Source: Catellatospora vulcania (GTDB lineage Bacteria > Actinomycetota > Actinomycetes > Mycobacteriales > Micromonosporaceae). From it: a stretch of DNA of 64,000 bases. The DNA is taken from NCBI RefSeq assembly GCF_009720385.1, contig NZ_WARX01000014.1:248001-312000 (forward strand), given 5' to 3'. Below are positions 16,211-26,091 of the stretch, in pieces; position 1 is the stretch's first letter; each line of letters opens with the position of its first letter. The position numbers were made by a program, and so were the translations under genes. The notes under the pieces are model-generated. The model was not told where the DNA came from. It was given only the letters and a program-made list of their open reading frames with translations, and made no database searches.

Positions 16211-16816
16211 GTGACCGCTCGCCTCGTCGTCCTGGTCTCCGGTTCCGGTACCAACCTCCAAGCCCTGCTCGATGCCTGCGCCGACCCCGCCTACGGGGCG
16301 GCCGTCGTCGGCGTCGGCGCGGACCGCGACGGCATCGCGGGCCTGACCCGCGCGCAGGCCGCGGGAGTGCCCACCTTCGTCGCCCGGGTCCCGGACTTCG
16401 CCACCCGGCAGGAGTGGGACGAGACGTTCACCGACCTGACCGCGGTGCACCGTCCCGACCTGGTCATCGGCGCGGGCTTCCTCAAGCTGGTGGGCAAGGC
16501 TTTCCTGGACCGGTTCGGCGGACGCTATGTCAACACCCACAACGCCCTGCTGCCTGCCTTCCCCGGCATGCACGGCCCCCGTGACGCCGTCGAGTACGGC
16601 GTGAAACTCGCCGGGGCGACGCTGCACTTCGTGGACGGCGGGGTGGACACCGGGCCGATCATCGCGCAGGTCGCGGTGCCGGTGCTCGACGACGACACCG
16701 AGGACACCCTCTCCGAGCGCATCAAGGACGCCGAGCGTGCGCAGCTGGTCGAGTACGTCGGCCGGATGGCGCGCCACGGCTGGACCGTCAACGGCAGGAA
16801 AGTGGTCGTCGGCTGA
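16211..16816 (+). CDS. purN: Phosphoribosylglycinamide formyltransferase
   Basis: 201 residues, GTG start. Transfers a formyl group from 10-formyl-THF to GAR in purine synthesis. The N-terminal nucleotide loop VSGSGTNLQALLDA is at residues 9-22. The catalytic Asn-His-Asp set appears as VNTHNALLPAFPG (about 105-117) and HFVDGGVDTGPII (about 138-150). It precedes purH, which carries out the second formyl transfer; folD at 25104 supplies the folate cofactor. Same order as Rv0956-Rv0957. Confidence 0.97.
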   Translation: MTARLVVLVSGSGTNLQALLDACADPAYGAAVVGVGADRDGIAGLTRAQAAGVPTFVARVPDFATRQEWDETFTDLTAVHRPDLVIGAGFLKLVGKAFLDRFGGRYVNTHNALLPAFPGMHGPRDAVEYGVKLAGATLHFVDGGVDTGPIIAQVAVPVLDDDTEDTLSERIKDAERAQLVEYVGRMARHGWTVNGRKVVVG

Positions 16817-16923
16817 CCGGCCGCCCGCCCGCGCCGTGAAGCCGGCCCGGGACCGAGGCGGCCAGGTGTGGGACCACACGGGCCGGCGGCTCAGGTCGGT
16901 CACGAACGTAGCGAGGAGATCGC

Positions 16924-16998
16924 GTGAGCGAGCCTGGCGAGCGAACCATGGGGCTGGTGGCTCATGCCACCGCCGAGCGTAGCGAGGAGATGCCATGA
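16924..16998 (+). CDS. Possible 24-residue mini-ORF coupled to purH
   Basis: A GTG-started frame has GAGGAG six bases upstream, in the motif CGTAGCGAGGAGAT. It ends ERSEEMP with a TGA that overlaps the purH start codon as ATGA. The same CGTAGCGAGGAGAT sequence is repeated as the purH ribosome-binding region. A similar mini-ORF ending ERSEEKP overlaps the ogt start (59687-59755). It may be a translational-coupling device or just a repeated initiation-region sequence. Confidence 0.3.
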   Translation: MSEPGERTMGLVAHATAERSEEMP

Positions 16999-18569
16999 CC
17001 ACGGATGAGCGCAAGCCCATTCGACGCGCGCTGATCAGCGTGTGGGACAAGACCGGGCTGGAGGCCCTCGCCGCGACGCTGCGGCGGCACGGCGTCGAGA
17101 TCGTCTCGACCGGCAGCACGGCGCAGCAGATCGAGACCACCGGCTCGCCGGTCACCCGGGTCGAGGAGCTCACCGGCTTCCCGGAGACCCTGGACGGGCG
17201 GGTCAAGACGCTGCACCCCCGGGTGCACGCGGGCCTGCTCGCCGACGTACGCCTCGACACGCACCGCGCGCAGCTCACCGAACTCGACATCGAGCCGTTC
17301 GACCTGCTGGTGTCCAATCTCTACCCGTTCACCGAGACGGTGGCCTCGGGCGCGTCCATGGACGAGTGCATCGAGAAGATCGACATCGGCGGTCCGGCCA
17401 TGGTGCGCGCGGCGGCCAAGAACCACGCCAACGTCGCGGTGGTCACCTCGGCGGCCGACTACCACCTGATCGCCGCGGCCCTGGAGTCCGGCGGGTTCAC
17501 CCTGGGCGAGCGCCGCGCGCTGGCCGCCCGCGCCTTCGCCGACATCGCCGACTACGACGTCGCGGTGGCGAACTGGTGCGCCCAGGAGCTGGCCCCGGCA
17601 CCGGCCGAGGGCTTCGCCTGGCCGGAGTACGCCGGGCTCGGGGTGTGGCGCACCAACGTGCTGCGTTACGGCGAGAACCCGCACCAGGCGGCGGCGCTGT
17701 ACATCGACCCGTCGGCCGCGCCCGGCCTGGCCCGCGCGCAGCAGCTCGGCGGCAAGGAGATGTCCTACAACAACTACATCGACGCCGACGCCGCCTGGCG
17801 CACCGTGCACGACTTCGAGGGCGTGCACGCCGTCGCGGTGATCAAGCATGCCAACCCGTGCGGCATCGCGATCTCCGCGGTCTCGGCGGCCGACGCGCAT
17901 GCCAAGGCGCACGCGTGCGACCCGGTGTCGGCGTACGGCGGCATCATCGCGGTCAACACCGAGGTGACCGCGGAGCTGGCCAAGCAGATCGCCGAGATCT
18001 TCACCGAGGTCGTGGTGGCCCCCGCGTACGCCGACGAGGCCGTGCAGATCCTGACCGCGAAGAAGAACCTGCGCGTGCTGCTCGCCCCGCCGTTCCGGCC
18101 GAACAAGGTCGAGCTGCGCCAGGTGTCCGGCGGCATGCTGGTGCAGACCCGGGACGATTTCGGCGCGCCCGGCGACGACGCGGCCAACTGGCGGCTGGCC
18201 ACCGGCGAGCCCGCCTCCGACGAGCTGCTGAGCGACCTCGAGTTCGCCTGGGGCGCGGTGCGGGCGGTCAAGTCCAACGCGATCCTGCTGGCCAAGGACG
18301 GGGCCAGCGTGGGCGTGGGCATGGGCCAGGTCAACCGGGTCGACTCGTGCCGGCTGGCCGTCTCCCGGGCCGGTGACCGGGCCCGCGGCGCGGTGGCGGC
18401 GTCGGACGCCTTCTTCCCGTTCGCCGACGGCCTGCAGATCCTGCTGGACGCGGGTGTGACCGCGGTGGTGCAGCCCGGCGGCTCGATCCGCGACGAGGAA
18501 GTGATCGCCGCGGCCAAGGCCGCCGGGATCACCCTCTACCTGACGGGCTCGCGCCACTTCGCCCACTGA
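16995..18569 (+). CDS. purH: Bifunctional AICAR transformylase / IMP cyclohydrolase
   Basis: 524 residues; catalyses the last two steps to IMP. The N-terminal MGS-like cyclohydrolase domain begins [20 protein letters not shown] and contains STGSTAQQI. The C-terminal transformylase domain shows [40 protein letters not shown] (catalytic Lys-His) and [11 protein letters not shown]. Length is normal. The ATG has GAGGAG five bases upstream and overlaps the stop of a mini-ORF. The gene is ended by the 54-bp family A palindrome. Confidence 0.97.
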   Translation: MTTDERKPIRRALISVWDKTGLEALAATLRRHGVEIVSTGSTAQQIETTGSPVTRVEELTGFPETLDGRVKTLHPRVHAGLLADVRLDTHRAQLTELDIEPFDLLVSNLYPFTETVASGASMDECIEKIDIGGPAMVRAAAKNHANVAVVTSAADYHLIAAALESGGFTLGERRALAARAFADIADYDVAVANWCAQELAPAPAEGFAWPEYAGLGVWRTNVLRYGENPHQAAALYIDPSAAPGLARAQQLGGKEMSYNNYIDADAAWRTVHDFEGVHAVAVIKHANPCGIAISAVSAADAHAKAHACDPVSAYGGIIAVNTEVTAELAKQIAEIFTEVVVAPAYADEAVQILTAKKNLRVLLAPPFRPNKVELRQVSGGMLVQTRDDFGAPGDDAANWRLATGEPASDELLSDLEFAWGAVRAVKSNAILLAKDGASVGVGMGQVNRVDSCRLAVSRAGDRARGAVAASDAFFPFADGLQILLDAGVTAVVQPGGSIRDEEVIAAAKAAGITLYLTGSRHFAH

Positions 18570-18574
18570 CAAGA

Positions 18575-18628
18575 CGAAGGAAGGGCACCTTCTTAACGGA
18601 CGTCCGTTAAGAAGGTGCCCTTCCTTCG
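18575..18628. repeat. Dispersed palindrome, family A (copy 1), perfect 54 bp
   Basis: 18575-18601 and 18602-18628 are exact complements, 27 bases each with no loop. The key core is GAAGGGCACCTTC. It lies 5 bases after the purH stop, between convergent purH and dppF. Other copies are at 27051, 31050 (half-element direct repeats) and 37742. Confidence 0.95.
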
Positions 18629-18658
18629 CTTTGGCCTTTGCGGGTTGTGCGCTGGGGG

Positions 18659-19699
18659 TCAGCCGACGACTTGGCGCAGCTCGGCGAAGTGGCACGCGCT
18701 CGGGTGCGGGTCGACGCCGCGGCGGATCAGCAGCGGCTCCTCCACCGAGCAGCGCTCCTGCGCCTTCCAGCACCGGGTGCGGAACCGGCAGCCCGACGGC
18801 GGGTTGGCCGGGGACGGCACGTCGCCGACGAGCCGGATGACGTCGCGGTGGGTGCGGGCATCCGGGTCCGGCACCGGCACCGCCGACAGCAGCGCCTGGG
18901 TGTACGGGTGCGTCGGCCGCTCGTAGATCTCCGCGTCGGTGCCGACCTCGACCATCTTGCCGAGGTACATCACGCCGACCCGGTCGGAGATGTGCCGCAC
19001 CACGGACAGGTCGTGCGCGATGAAGATGTAGGACAGGTCCAGCTCGCCCTGCAGCTTCTCCAGCAGGTTGATGACCTGCGCCTGGATCGACACGTCGAGT
19101 GCCGACACCGGCTCGTCACAGACGATGATCTCGGGCTTGAGGGCCAACGCGCGGGCGATGCCGATGCGCTGGCGCTGGCCGCCGGAGAACTGGTGCGGGT
19201 AGCGGTTGATGTGCTCGGGGTTGAGGCCCACGAGCTCCAGCAGCTCCTGCACCCGGCGCTGCCGGTCGCCCTTCGGCGCCACCTCGGTGTGGATCTCGTA
19301 CGGCTCGCCGATGATGTCGCCGACGGTCATCCGCGGGTTCAGCGAGGTGTACGGGTCCTGCATCACCATCTGGATGTTGCGGCGCATGCGGCGCAGCTCG
19401 GAGCCGGACACCTTGAAGATGTCCTTGCCCTTGAGCATGGCCCGGCCTGCGGTCGGCGTCTCCAGCCGCATCAGCAGCTTGGCCAGCGTCGACTTGCCGC
19501 AGCCCGACTCGCCGACGATGCCCAGCGTCTCGCCGCGGTGCAGCTCGAAGCTGACCCCGTCGACCGCCTTGACCGCGCCGACCTTCTTCTTGAAGAGGAT
19601 GCCCTGGGTGATCGGGAAGTGCTTGACCAGGTTCTCGACCCGCAGCAGCGGCTCGCCGGCCGGCCGGGCGCCCGAGACGTTCTCAGCGGAGTGTGCCAT
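18659..19699 (-). CDS. dppF: Peptide ABC transporter ATP-binding protein
   Basis: 346 residues, fifth gene of a dppABCDF-type operon. Walker [10 protein letters not shown] near residue 61, signature [14 protein letters not shown] near 170, Walker B IIVCDEP, and the oligo_HPY tail with [14 protein letters not shown] and SACHF. It overlaps the end of dppD by 17 bases. It is the partner ATPase of DppD and energises uptake through DppBC. It is very similar to 289-1296, indicating a duplicated importer. Confidence 0.95.
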   Translation of the reverse strand: MAHSAENVSGARPAGEPLLRVENLVKHFPITQGILFKKKVGAVKAVDGVSFELHRGETLGIVGESGCGKSTLAKLLMRLETPTAGRAMLKGKDIFKVSGSELRRMRRNIQMVMQDPYTSLNPRMTVGDIIGEPYEIHTEVAPKGDRQRRVQELLELVGLNPEHINRYPHQFSGGQRQRIGIARALALKPEIIVCDEPVSALDVSIQAQVINLLEKLQGELDLSYIFIAHDLSVVRHISDRVGVMYLGKMVEVGTDAEIYERPTHPYTQALLSAVPVPDPDARTHRDVIRLVGDVPSPANPPSGCRFRTRCWKAQERCSVEEPLLIRRGVDPHPSACHFAELRQVVG

Positions 19700-20723
19700 C
19701 GAGCATCTCCTTCGCGAAGTGGCACGCGCTGGTCCGGCCGTGGCCGAGGTCCAGCGAGAGGGGTGTTTCGGTGGTGCAGACCGACTTGGCGTACTTGCAG
19801 CGCGGGTGGAACGCGCAGCCGGTCGGCGGGCGCATCAGGTTCGGCGGCAGGCCCTTGATGGTCGCCAGCTCGGTGCCCTTGGAGTCCAGCCGCGGGATCG
19901 AGTCGAGCAGGCCCTCGGTGTAGGGGTGGGCCGGGTGCTTGTAGACGTTGCGCACGTCCGCGTGCTCGACGATGCGGCCCGCGTACATGACCGCGATGCG
20001 GTCCGCTACGTCGGCGACCACGCCCAGGTCGTGCGTGATCAGGATCAGGCCCATATTGAGGTCGCGGCGCAGGTCGCCGAGCAGGTCCATGATCTGGGCC
20101 TGCACGGTCACGTCGAGGGCGGTGGTCGGCTCGTCCGCGATGAGGACCTTGGGGTCCATGGCCAGCGCCATCGCGATCATGACGCGCTGGCGCATGCCGC
20201 CGGAGAACTGGTGGGGGTAGTCCTTGACCCGGGCCCTGGCGGCCGGGATCTTGACCAGGTCCATCAGCTCGACGGCCCGGTTGAGCGCTTCCTTCTTCGA
20301 CATGCCGGCGCGGGTGCGCAGCGTCTCGGAGATCTGCCAGCCCACCGGGAAGACCGGGTTCAGGGCGGAGAGCGCGTCCTGGAAGATCATGGAGATCTCC
20401 TTGCCGCGCACCTGCCGGCGCTTCTCCTCCGGCATGGCGAGCAGGTTCTCGCCCTTGTAGAGGATCTGCCCGCCGGGGATCTTCGCCGGCGGCATGTCCA
20501 GGATGCCCATGATCGCCTGCGCGGTCACCGACTTGCCGGAGCCCGACTCGCCCAGCACGGCCAGGGTCTCGCCCGGGTCGAGGTGGTACGACACGCCGTT
20601 GATCACGCGGGCGACGCCGTCGCGGGTGTGGAACTCGACGTAGAGGTCCTTCACCTCGAGCAGGTGACGACCGCCGCCGCCGACGACGGGGGAGGAGCTG
20701 GAGCTGACGTGGATGTCGGTCAT
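19683..20723 (-). CDS. dppD: Peptide ABC transporter ATP-binding protein
   Basis: 346 residues. Walker [10 protein letters not shown] near residue 57, signature [14 protein letters not shown] near 171, Walker [17 protein letters not shown] and H-loop [13 protein letters not shown]. The C-terminal cysteine cluster [14 protein letters not shown] closes with SACHF. The start lies 5 bases past the dppC stop and the stop overlaps dppF, so both ATPases are made together. Confidence 0.95.
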   Translation of the reverse strand: MTDIHVSSSSSPVVGGGGRHLLEVKDLYVEFHTRDGVARVINGVSYHLDPGETLAVLGESGSGKSVTAQAIMGILDMPPAKIPGGQILYKGENLLAMPEEKRRQVRGKEISMIFQDALSALNPVFPVGWQISETLRTRAGMSKKEALNRAVELMDLVKIPAARARVKDYPHQFSGGMRQRVMIAMALAMDPKVLIADEPTTALDVTVQAQIMDLLGDLRRDLNMGLILITHDLGVVADVADRIAVMYAGRIVEHADVRNVYKHPAHPYTEGLLDSIPRLDSKGTELATIKGLPPNLMRPPTGCAFHPRCKYAKSVCTTETPLSLDLGHGRTSACHFAKEMLDGTLR

Positions 20724-20727
20724 GGGG

Positions 20728-21696
20728 TCACCGCAGCTTCGGGTCGAAGGCTTCGCGGATCGTGTCGCCCAGGATGATGAAGGCGAGCACGGTCAGCGCG
20801 AGGAACGTCGAGGGCACGGCCAGCGGGATGAAGTTCTCCCGCATGTACAGGCGCGCGTTCGAGATGTCGATGCCCCACGACTGGCTCGGCGGCAGCAGGC
20901 CGACGCCCAGGAAGGACAGCGTCGCCTCGGCGGCGATGAACGAGCCCAGCGCCATCGTGATGATGACGATGAACGGCGCGAGCGCGTTCGGCAGGATGTG
21001 CCGCCACATGATCCGGCCGCTGCCCGCGCCGAGCATCTTCGCGGCGTGCACGTAGTCCTGCTGCTTCGCCGTGATCACCGAGGACCGGATGACCCGGGCC
21101 GCGGTGGTCCAGCCCAGCAGGCCGAGCACCGCGATCAGGGCGACCAGGCGGGCCGTCTGGCCACCGCCGCTGTTGGCGACGCGCTTCATGAACACGATCG
21201 CGGCCAGCAGCAGCGGCAGGCCCAGCACGATGTCGATGACGCGGGAGACGAGCACGTCCCACCAGCGGCCGAAGTAGCCGCCGGTGACGCCGAACAGCAT
21301 GCCCAGCAGACCGGCCACCAGCGCTGCGCCGAGGCCGACCAGCAGCGAGTTCTTGGTGCCGTACACGGACCTCGCGAAGACGTCGCAGCCCTGCACGTCG
21401 TAACCGAAGATGGCGGCGCCGGACGGCAGACCCATCCGGTTGCTCAGCGAGCAGCTGGTCGGGTCGGCGGAGGTGAACAGCGACGGCCAGGCGGCCATCA
21501 GAGCCACCACCGCGGTGATCAACAGTGCGATCCAGAACAGGGGCCTGCGGCGCAGCTCGCGCCAGGCGTCCGCGCTGGCGCTGCGGGGCTTGGACACCTC
21601 GAGGGTGTGCGGCTGGCCGGGCGCGTTCGGATTGCCGGCCGGTCCGGGGGTGGCCGTGTGCAGCTCGGTCGCGGCCACGGATTCGAAGTCACTCAT
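20728..21696 (-). CDS. dppC: Peptide ABC transporter permease
   Basis: 322 residues. A cytoplasmic tail of ~45 residues precedes the first membrane segment (FWIALLITAVVALMAAW). The transport domain has about five more segments and the EAA loop for ATPase contact (YVHAAKMLGAGSGRIMWRHI, about 215-234). The large extracytoplasmic loop with SCSLSNRMGLPSG is typical of DppC/OppC. The ATG at 21696 is chosen; the upstream frame runs inside dppB and is a shadow. Confidence 0.94.
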   Translation of the reverse strand: MSDFESVAATELHTATPGPAGNPNAPGQPHTLEVSKPRSASADAWRELRRRPLFWIALLITAVVALMAAWPSLFTSADPTSCSLSNRMGLPSGAAIFGYDVQGCDVFARSVYGTKNSLLVGLGAALVAGLLGMLFGVTGGYFGRWWDVLVSRVIDIVLGLPLLLAAIVFMKRVANSGGGQTARLVALIAVLGLLGWTTAARVIRSSVITAKQQDYVHAAKMLGAGSGRIMWRHILPNALAPFIVIITMALGSFIAAEATLSFLGVGLLPPSQSWGIDISNARLYMRENFIPLAVPSTFLALTVLAFIILGDTIREAFDPKLR

Positions 21697-21710
21697 TGTC
21701 AGGGAACCTC

Positions 21711-22637
21711 TTACTCGTACCGGATCCGCGGGTCGAGCACCGCGTAGAGCAGGTCGACGATCAGGTTGGCCACCAGGAAGATGATCACCAGCACGCTGAC
21801 GATGCCGATGATCAGCGGGGTGTCCTCGGTGCGTAGCGCCTTGGAGAGCTGGTAACCGACGCCCGGGATGTTGAAGACGCCCTCGGTGACGATCGCGCCG
21901 GCCATCAGGCTGCCCAGCTCGACGCCGAGGAACGTGACGATCGGGATCAGCGAGTTGCGCAGCACGTGGATGCCGATGACGCGGCGGCCCGGCATGCCCT
22001 TGGAGCGAGCGGTGCGCACGAAGTCCGCACGCAGGTTCTCGCTGACCGAGGCGCGGGTGAGCCGCATCGCGGTGGCCACCGACAGCGACCCGAGCACGAT
22101 GCCGGGCAGCAGCAGATCCCACAGGGTGGGGTTGCCGCCCGCGGTGGTCGGGAAGATCTTCCACTGGATGGTGAAGAGGTACTGCGCCAGCGGGGCGAGC
22201 ACGACGGAGGGGATGCCGATCACGATCAGCGTCAGCACCAGCGTGGTGTTGTCGAAGATGCTGCCGCGCCGGATACCGGCGATCACGCCGGCGGTGACGC
22301 CGAAGAGGATCGTGAAGACGATGGCGATCACGGCGAGCTGGATCGTGATGGGCCAGGCATCGGCCAGGACGTCCTTGATGGGGCGGCCGACCAGCGTGTT
22401 GCCGAGGTCACCATGCAGCAGGTTGGTGATGTAGTTCCAGTAGCGGACCAGGAAGGGCTGGTCGAGCCCGAACTCCTTGGTCAGCTGTGCGCGCAGGACG
22501 TCGTTCACCGGCTTCTCGCCGGCCAGCGCCTGGATGGGGTCGCCTCCGGTCCAGTACATCAGGGCATAGACGATGAACGTGGTGGCGAAGAACACCATGA
22601 TCATCTGGAGGAAGCGCCGCACAAGGTAGCGGAACAT
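21711..22637 (-). CDS. dppB: Peptide ABC transporter permease
   Basis: 308 residues. Standard DppB topology: the first membrane segment is MFRYLVRRFLQMIMVFFATT, then a periplasmic loop with GEKPVNDVLRAQLTKEFGLDQP. The BPD_transp_1 domain follows, with the EAA motif DFVRTARSKGMPGRRVIGIH. It is 14 bases upstream of dppC. A hairpin (22775-22810) separates it from dppA and may tune expression relative to the abundant binding protein. Confidence 0.95.
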   Translation of the reverse strand: MFRYLVRRFLQMIMVFFATTFIVYALMYWTGGDPIQALAGEKPVNDVLRAQLTKEFGLDQPFLVRYWNYITNLLHGDLGNTLVGRPIKDVLADAWPITIQLAVIAIVFTILFGVTAGVIAGIRRGSIFDNTTLVLTLIVIGIPSVVLAPLAQYLFTIQWKIFPTTAGGNPTLWDLLLPGIVLGSLSVATAMRLTRASVSENLRADFVRTARSKGMPGRRVIGIHVLRNSLIPIVTFLGVELGSLMAGAIVTEGVFNIPGVGYQLSKALRTEDTPLIIGIVSVLVIIFLVANLIVDLLYAVLDPRIRYE

Positions 22638-22670
22638 CGTCGAATTCTTCTCTCACCAGGCAGCCCGATT

Positions 22671-22698
22671 GGTACGAAATATCCGTGTTCTTCGTACC
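22671..22698. other. Small inverted repeat in the dppA-dppB gap
   Basis: GGTACGAA at 22671-22678 is repeated inverted as TTCGTACC at 22691-22698. It lies 34 bases upstream of dppB; a regulatory site or a minor hairpin is possible. Confidence 0.35.
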
Positions 22699-22774
22699 AT
22701 GGTGCTGCGGTCGACGTGGTGGCGGTGCGCCGATGGCGAGCCATGGCTCGGGCGGCGAGGGGGGTCTGGGCGAA

Positions 22775-22810
22775 GTGGTGGTGCCGGCCCGCGAGGACCG
22801 GCACCACCAC
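22775..22810 (-). terminator. Hairpin between dppA and dppB (partial terminator or mRNA stabiliser)
   Basis: Arms 22775-22787 and 22798-22810 pair perfectly over 13 bases, 20 bases past the dppA stop. Such intercistronic hairpins after binding-protein genes commonly lower downstream expression. Confidence 0.65.
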
Positions 22811-22829
22811 TGTCAGTCGACCGTCAGCG

Positions 22830-24458
22830 TCAGCTGACCATCTGGATCTTGTTCAGGTCGACCCGGTTGAACAGGTCGATCGAAACGTCCTTCACGTTGG
22901 TCGAGTGACCGAAGACGTTCTGGCCGAAGCGCAGCGGGAGCACCGGCATGTCCTGCGCGAGGATGTCCTCGGCCTGCTGGTACTTCTTGATCGCCTCGTC
23001 CTGCGTCGCCGCGGCCGACCCCTCCTTCAGGAGGTTGTCGAACTCGGGCTTGCTGTAGCCGTAGTAGTTCGAGGAACCACCGGTGGAGTACAGCGGGCCG
23101 AGGTAGTTCTCCATGGACGGGTAGTCCATGACCCAGCCCATGCGGAACATGCCGACGTCCTTCTTGGCCTTGGCCTTGGTCAGCAGGTCCGCGAACTTCG
23201 GCTCGGGGGTGCCGACGCAGTCCACGCCCAGGTTGGCCTTCAGCTGGTTGCAGGTCGCGTCGACCCACTGCTGGTGGCCACCGTCGGTGTTGTACGTGAT
23301 GTTGATCGACTTCGGGCCGTCGTTGGCGTCGTACAGCGACTTGGCCTCGGTCGGGTTGAACTCGCACGCCGCGCCACAGGTCTTGTCGCGGTAGCCCGCG
23401 ACGACCGGGGAGACGAAGGAGTAGGCAGCCTTCTGCGAACCCTGGAAGACCTTGTTCGCGATCTCCTCGCGGTCGATCGCCATGGAGATCGCCTTGCGGA
23501 CCTCGGGCTTCTCGAACCGCTTGTCGAAGGTCGGGAAGGCCAGCACCTGCAGGGTCGACGCCGGGCTGGTCTGGTAGCGGTCACCCAGGTCGCCGGGGGC
23601 CGTGGACAGGCTCTCGGTCGGGATCTGCTTCACCACGTCCAGGTTGTTGGCCTGGAGGTCGGCGTACTCGGCCTGGCTGTTCTGGTAGATCTTGAAGACC
23701 GCGCCGCCGATGCTCGGCTTGGTGCCGGCGAAGGCGTCGTACTTCTCGACCTCGACCTGGGCGTCGTGCTGCCAGGCGCCCTTGATCTTGAACGGGCCGT
23801 TGCCGATGGGGGCTTCCTGGAAGTCCTTCTTCACCACCAGGGGAGTGGCGGCGACGTCCTCGAACGCGGCGTTCGGCAGGGGGTAGAAGGCGGTGTAGCC
23901 CAGCATCGACTTGAACTCGCTGAACGGCGCGTTCAGGGTCACCGTGAAGGTCTTGTCGTCGACCTTCTTCAGGCCGCTGAGCGTGGTCGCGGCGGGCTTG
24001 GTGTTGGCGTCGGCGGAGCTGACGTCCTTGAAGCCCTCGACCTTGTCGAAGAAGTAGGCGTTGTCCTGCCCGTTCGGGCTGTACGCCGCGTAGTTCCACG
24101 CATTGATGTAGTTGTCGGCGGTGACCGGCTCGCCGTTGTGGAACGTCCAGCCGTCCTTCAGCTTGATCGTCCAGGTCTTGTTGTCCGTGGTGCTGATCTC
24201 CTGCGCGGCGACCTCGAACGGCTTGTTGGCCTCGTCGAAGTCCACCAGCGGCGCGAACAGCGCGGCGAGCACCTGGGAGCCACTGGTCTCCGAGGTCTTA
24301 CCGGGGGAAAGGAACTGTGGTTCGGCGATGCCGATGGAAACCACACCATTGGGGTTGGCGCCACCCGAGTCGCTGCCACCGCTCTTGCCACAGGCCGACA
24401 GGCCCAGAGTGACAGCGAGCGGGAGAGCAGCCCAGGCTGCGAGCCTACGGACCTGCAT
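22830..24458 (-). CDS. dppA: Peptide ABC transporter substrate-binding lipoprotein
   Basis: 542 residues, first gene of the importer operon. The lipoprotein signal is MQVRRLAAWAALPLAVTLGL followed by lipobox SAC-G (Cys at 23). The SBP_bac_5 fold is supported by EPQFLSPGKTSET at the mature N terminus, LAALFAPLVDF, WTIKLKDGWTFHNGEPVTA (about 113-131, family signature region) and C-terminal DVSIDLFNRVDLNKIQMV. It captures oligopeptides or similar solutes outside the membrane. The actual substrate cannot be read from the sequence. A 370-base upstream region has several small palindromes that could be operators. Confidence 0.95.
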   Translation of the reverse strand: MQVRRLAAWAALPLAVTLGLSACGKSGGSDSGGANPNGVVSIGIAEPQFLSPGKTSETSGSQVLAALFAPLVDFDEANKPFEVAAQEISTTDNKTWTIKLKDGWTFHNGEPVTADNYINAWNYAAYSPNGQDNAYFFDKVEGFKDVSSADANTKPAATTLSGLKKVDDKTFTVTLNAPFSEFKSMLGYTAFYPLPNAAFEDVAATPLVVKKDFQEAPIGNGPFKIKGAWQHDAQVEVEKYDAFAGTKPSIGGAVFKIYQNSQAEYADLQANNLDVVKQIPTESLSTAPGDLGDRYQTSPASTLQVLAFPTFDKRFEKPEVRKAISMAIDREEIANKVFQGSQKAAYSFVSPVVAGYRDKTCGAACEFNPTEAKSLYDANDGPKSINITYNTDGGHQQWVDATCNQLKANLGVDCVGTPEPKFADLLTKAKAKKDVGMFRMGWVMDYPSMENYLGPLYSTGGSSNYYGYSKPEFDNLLKEGSAAATQDEAIKKYQQAEDILAQDMPVLPLRFGQNVFGHSTNVKDVSIDLFNRVDLNKIQMVS

Positions 24459-24564
24459 TGAGCCTCCTCATCTCCTACGTCACACCTCACAACGGCAGGC
24501 TGACCAGCCGTTGTCACGCAGCGCAACGTCCGGCAAAGGTAGGACGAAGCTCGGCCCGGCACCA

Positions 24565-24611
24565 AACCCATGGGTTGCAGATTCGCAACAGTCTACGAGG
24601 CAAGTACTTGC
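24565..24611 (-). promoter_or_regulatory. Candidate operator cluster upstream of dppA
   Basis: AACCCATGGGTT at 24565-24576, GTTGC(6)GCAAC at 24574-24589 and GCAAGTACTTGC at 24600-24611 are three short dyads packed in 47 bases. They lie 107-153 bases upstream of the dppA start. No regulator gene is adjacent. Confidence 0.35.
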
Positions 24612-24888
24612 GGACCCTGTCCCAACTCTGGTATTAGAGAGCCGCCTGCCATATGGGCGGAACTAAGTCAGTATGCCCGATTCGAAGCGTGACCAAGGCA
24701 ATAGTCGCCGGTCACATAGTGGGACTGTCGGAAGCCCGATTTGGGCCGTTATGGCGTCCCGGATGCTGGAAGATCCTGCAACCAAGCCCACGCGGTGATC
24801 TATCCCACTGTTACCCACAGTTAGTTCCCCAGCTAAGGGGCCAAATGATCGACGGCGGTCATCGCAGCCGCTAGCCCCCAGCACGCCA

Positions 24889-24964
24889 TGATCCTCGGAT
24901 TTGCCTGGCAAACGGGCGTATCGCAGCGACGCATAGGCCTCATTGCCCGGCAAGTCGGTCGATC
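24889..24964. repeat. Dispersed palindrome, family C (copy 1)
   Basis: It begins and ends with GATC. The left arm (GATCCTCGGATTTGCCTGGCAA) and right arm (TTGCCCGGCAAGTCGGTCGATC) pair with several mismatches. Related to 54284-54363 and 63284-63362. Confidence 0.7.
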
Positions 24965-25103
24965 TTGAGCAGTGCTCGGGGGGCCCTCGGCGGGCTGGCA
25001 CGGATGTGCCCGAGCGGGACGGCCCGGCGGGCGGCGGGCGGGTGCGGCCGAACCGGATGTCCTGGTTTCAGGTGGTCGAAGGCGTGATGGCAGGATCGAC
25101 GGC

Positions 25104-25967
25104 ATGACGGCGACGATCCTCAACGGCACCGAGACGGCTGCGGCGATCAAGGCGGATCTTCGGGAACGGGTGGCCGCCCTGCGCGCCCGCGGCATCACCC
25201 CGGGACTGGGCACGGTGCTGGTCGGCGACGACCCCGGCTCGCAGTGGTACGTCAACGGCAAGCACCGCGACTGCGCCGAGGTGGGCATCGCCTCGCTGCG
25301 CCGTGACCTGCCGGCCGACGCCACCCAGGCCGACGTGGAGCGTGCCGTCGCCGAGCTCAACGCCGACCCCGCCTGCACCGGCTACATCGTCCAGCTGCCG
25401 CTGCCCAAGGGCCTGAACGAGCAGCGGGTGCTGGAGCTGATCGACCCGGACAAGGACGCCGACGGCCTGCACCCGGTCAACCTCGGCCGGCTGGTGCTGG
25501 GCGTGTCCGCGCCGCTGCCGTGCACCCCGCGCGGCATCGTCGAGCTGCTGCGCCGGTACGACGTGCCGATCGCGGGGGCTGAGGTCTGCGTCGTCGGCCG
25601 CGGCGTCACCGTGGGCCGCCCGCTGGGACTGCTGCTCACCCGGCGCACCGAGAACGCCACGGTGACCCTCTGCCATACCGGGACCAAGGACCTGGCCGCG
25701 CACACCCGCCGTGCCGACATCATCGTCGCCGCGGCCGGGGTGCCGGGCATCATCACCGCCGGGATCGTGCGGGCCGGGGCGGCCGTGCTCGACGTCGGCG
25801 TGTCGCGGGTGGAGGGTGCGGACGGCAAGAAGCACATCGTCGGCGACGTGCACCCCGACGTCGCCGGCGTGGCCGGGTTCGTGTCGCCGAATCCGGGCGG
25901 GGTGGGGCCGATGACCCGGGCGATGCTGCTCACCAACGTGGTCGAGAAGGCCGAGTCGGCGCTCTAG
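25104..25967 (+). CDS. folD: Methylenetetrahydrofolate dehydrogenase / cyclohydrolase
   Basis: 287 residues. Interconverts 5,10-methylene-THF and 10-formyl-THF, the donor used by PurN and PurH. The catalytic Tyr-x-x-x-Lys is YVNGK (about residues 48-52). Also visible are VQLPLPKG, the folate motif [22 protein letters not shown], the Rossmann segment [16 protein letters not shown] (about 165-180) and [14 protein letters not shown] near the end. The ATG at 25104 gives family length; the frame to 24972 is rejected. Cytoplasmic. Confidence 0.96.
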   Translation: MTATILNGTETAAAIKADLRERVAALRARGITPGLGTVLVGDDPGSQWYVNGKHRDCAEVGIASLRRDLPADATQADVERAVAELNADPACTGYIVQLPLPKGLNEQRVLELIDPDKDADGLHPVNLGRLVLGVSAPLPCTPRGIVELLRRYDVPIAGAEVCVVGRGVTVGRPLGLLLTRRTENATVTLCHTGTKDLAAHTRRADIIVAAAGVPGIITAGIVRAGAAVLDVGVSRVEGADGKKHIVGDVHPDVAGVAGFVSPNPGGVGPMTRAMLLTNVVEKAESAL

Positions 25968-26091
25968 CCCACACCCGCCGCACCCGACCGGCCGTCGATA
26001 GACGGTGCGGACTATGGTGCGGATCGTTACACCTTCGTCACAGGACCGCGCTGGTCACCGCCAGACGTCCGCCAGCAGGGAGTATGTGCCA

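Larger units (their letters stand above)
24459..25103. other. Divergent intergenic region, dppA / folD
   Basis: 645 bases, less G+C-rich than the genes. It contains two 12-bp perfect palindromes (24565-24576 and 24600-24611), an inverted repeat GTTGC-6-GCAAC at 24574-24589, and a family C palindrome at 24889-24964. No supportable ORF, tRNA or riboswitch was seen. Confidence 0.5.
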
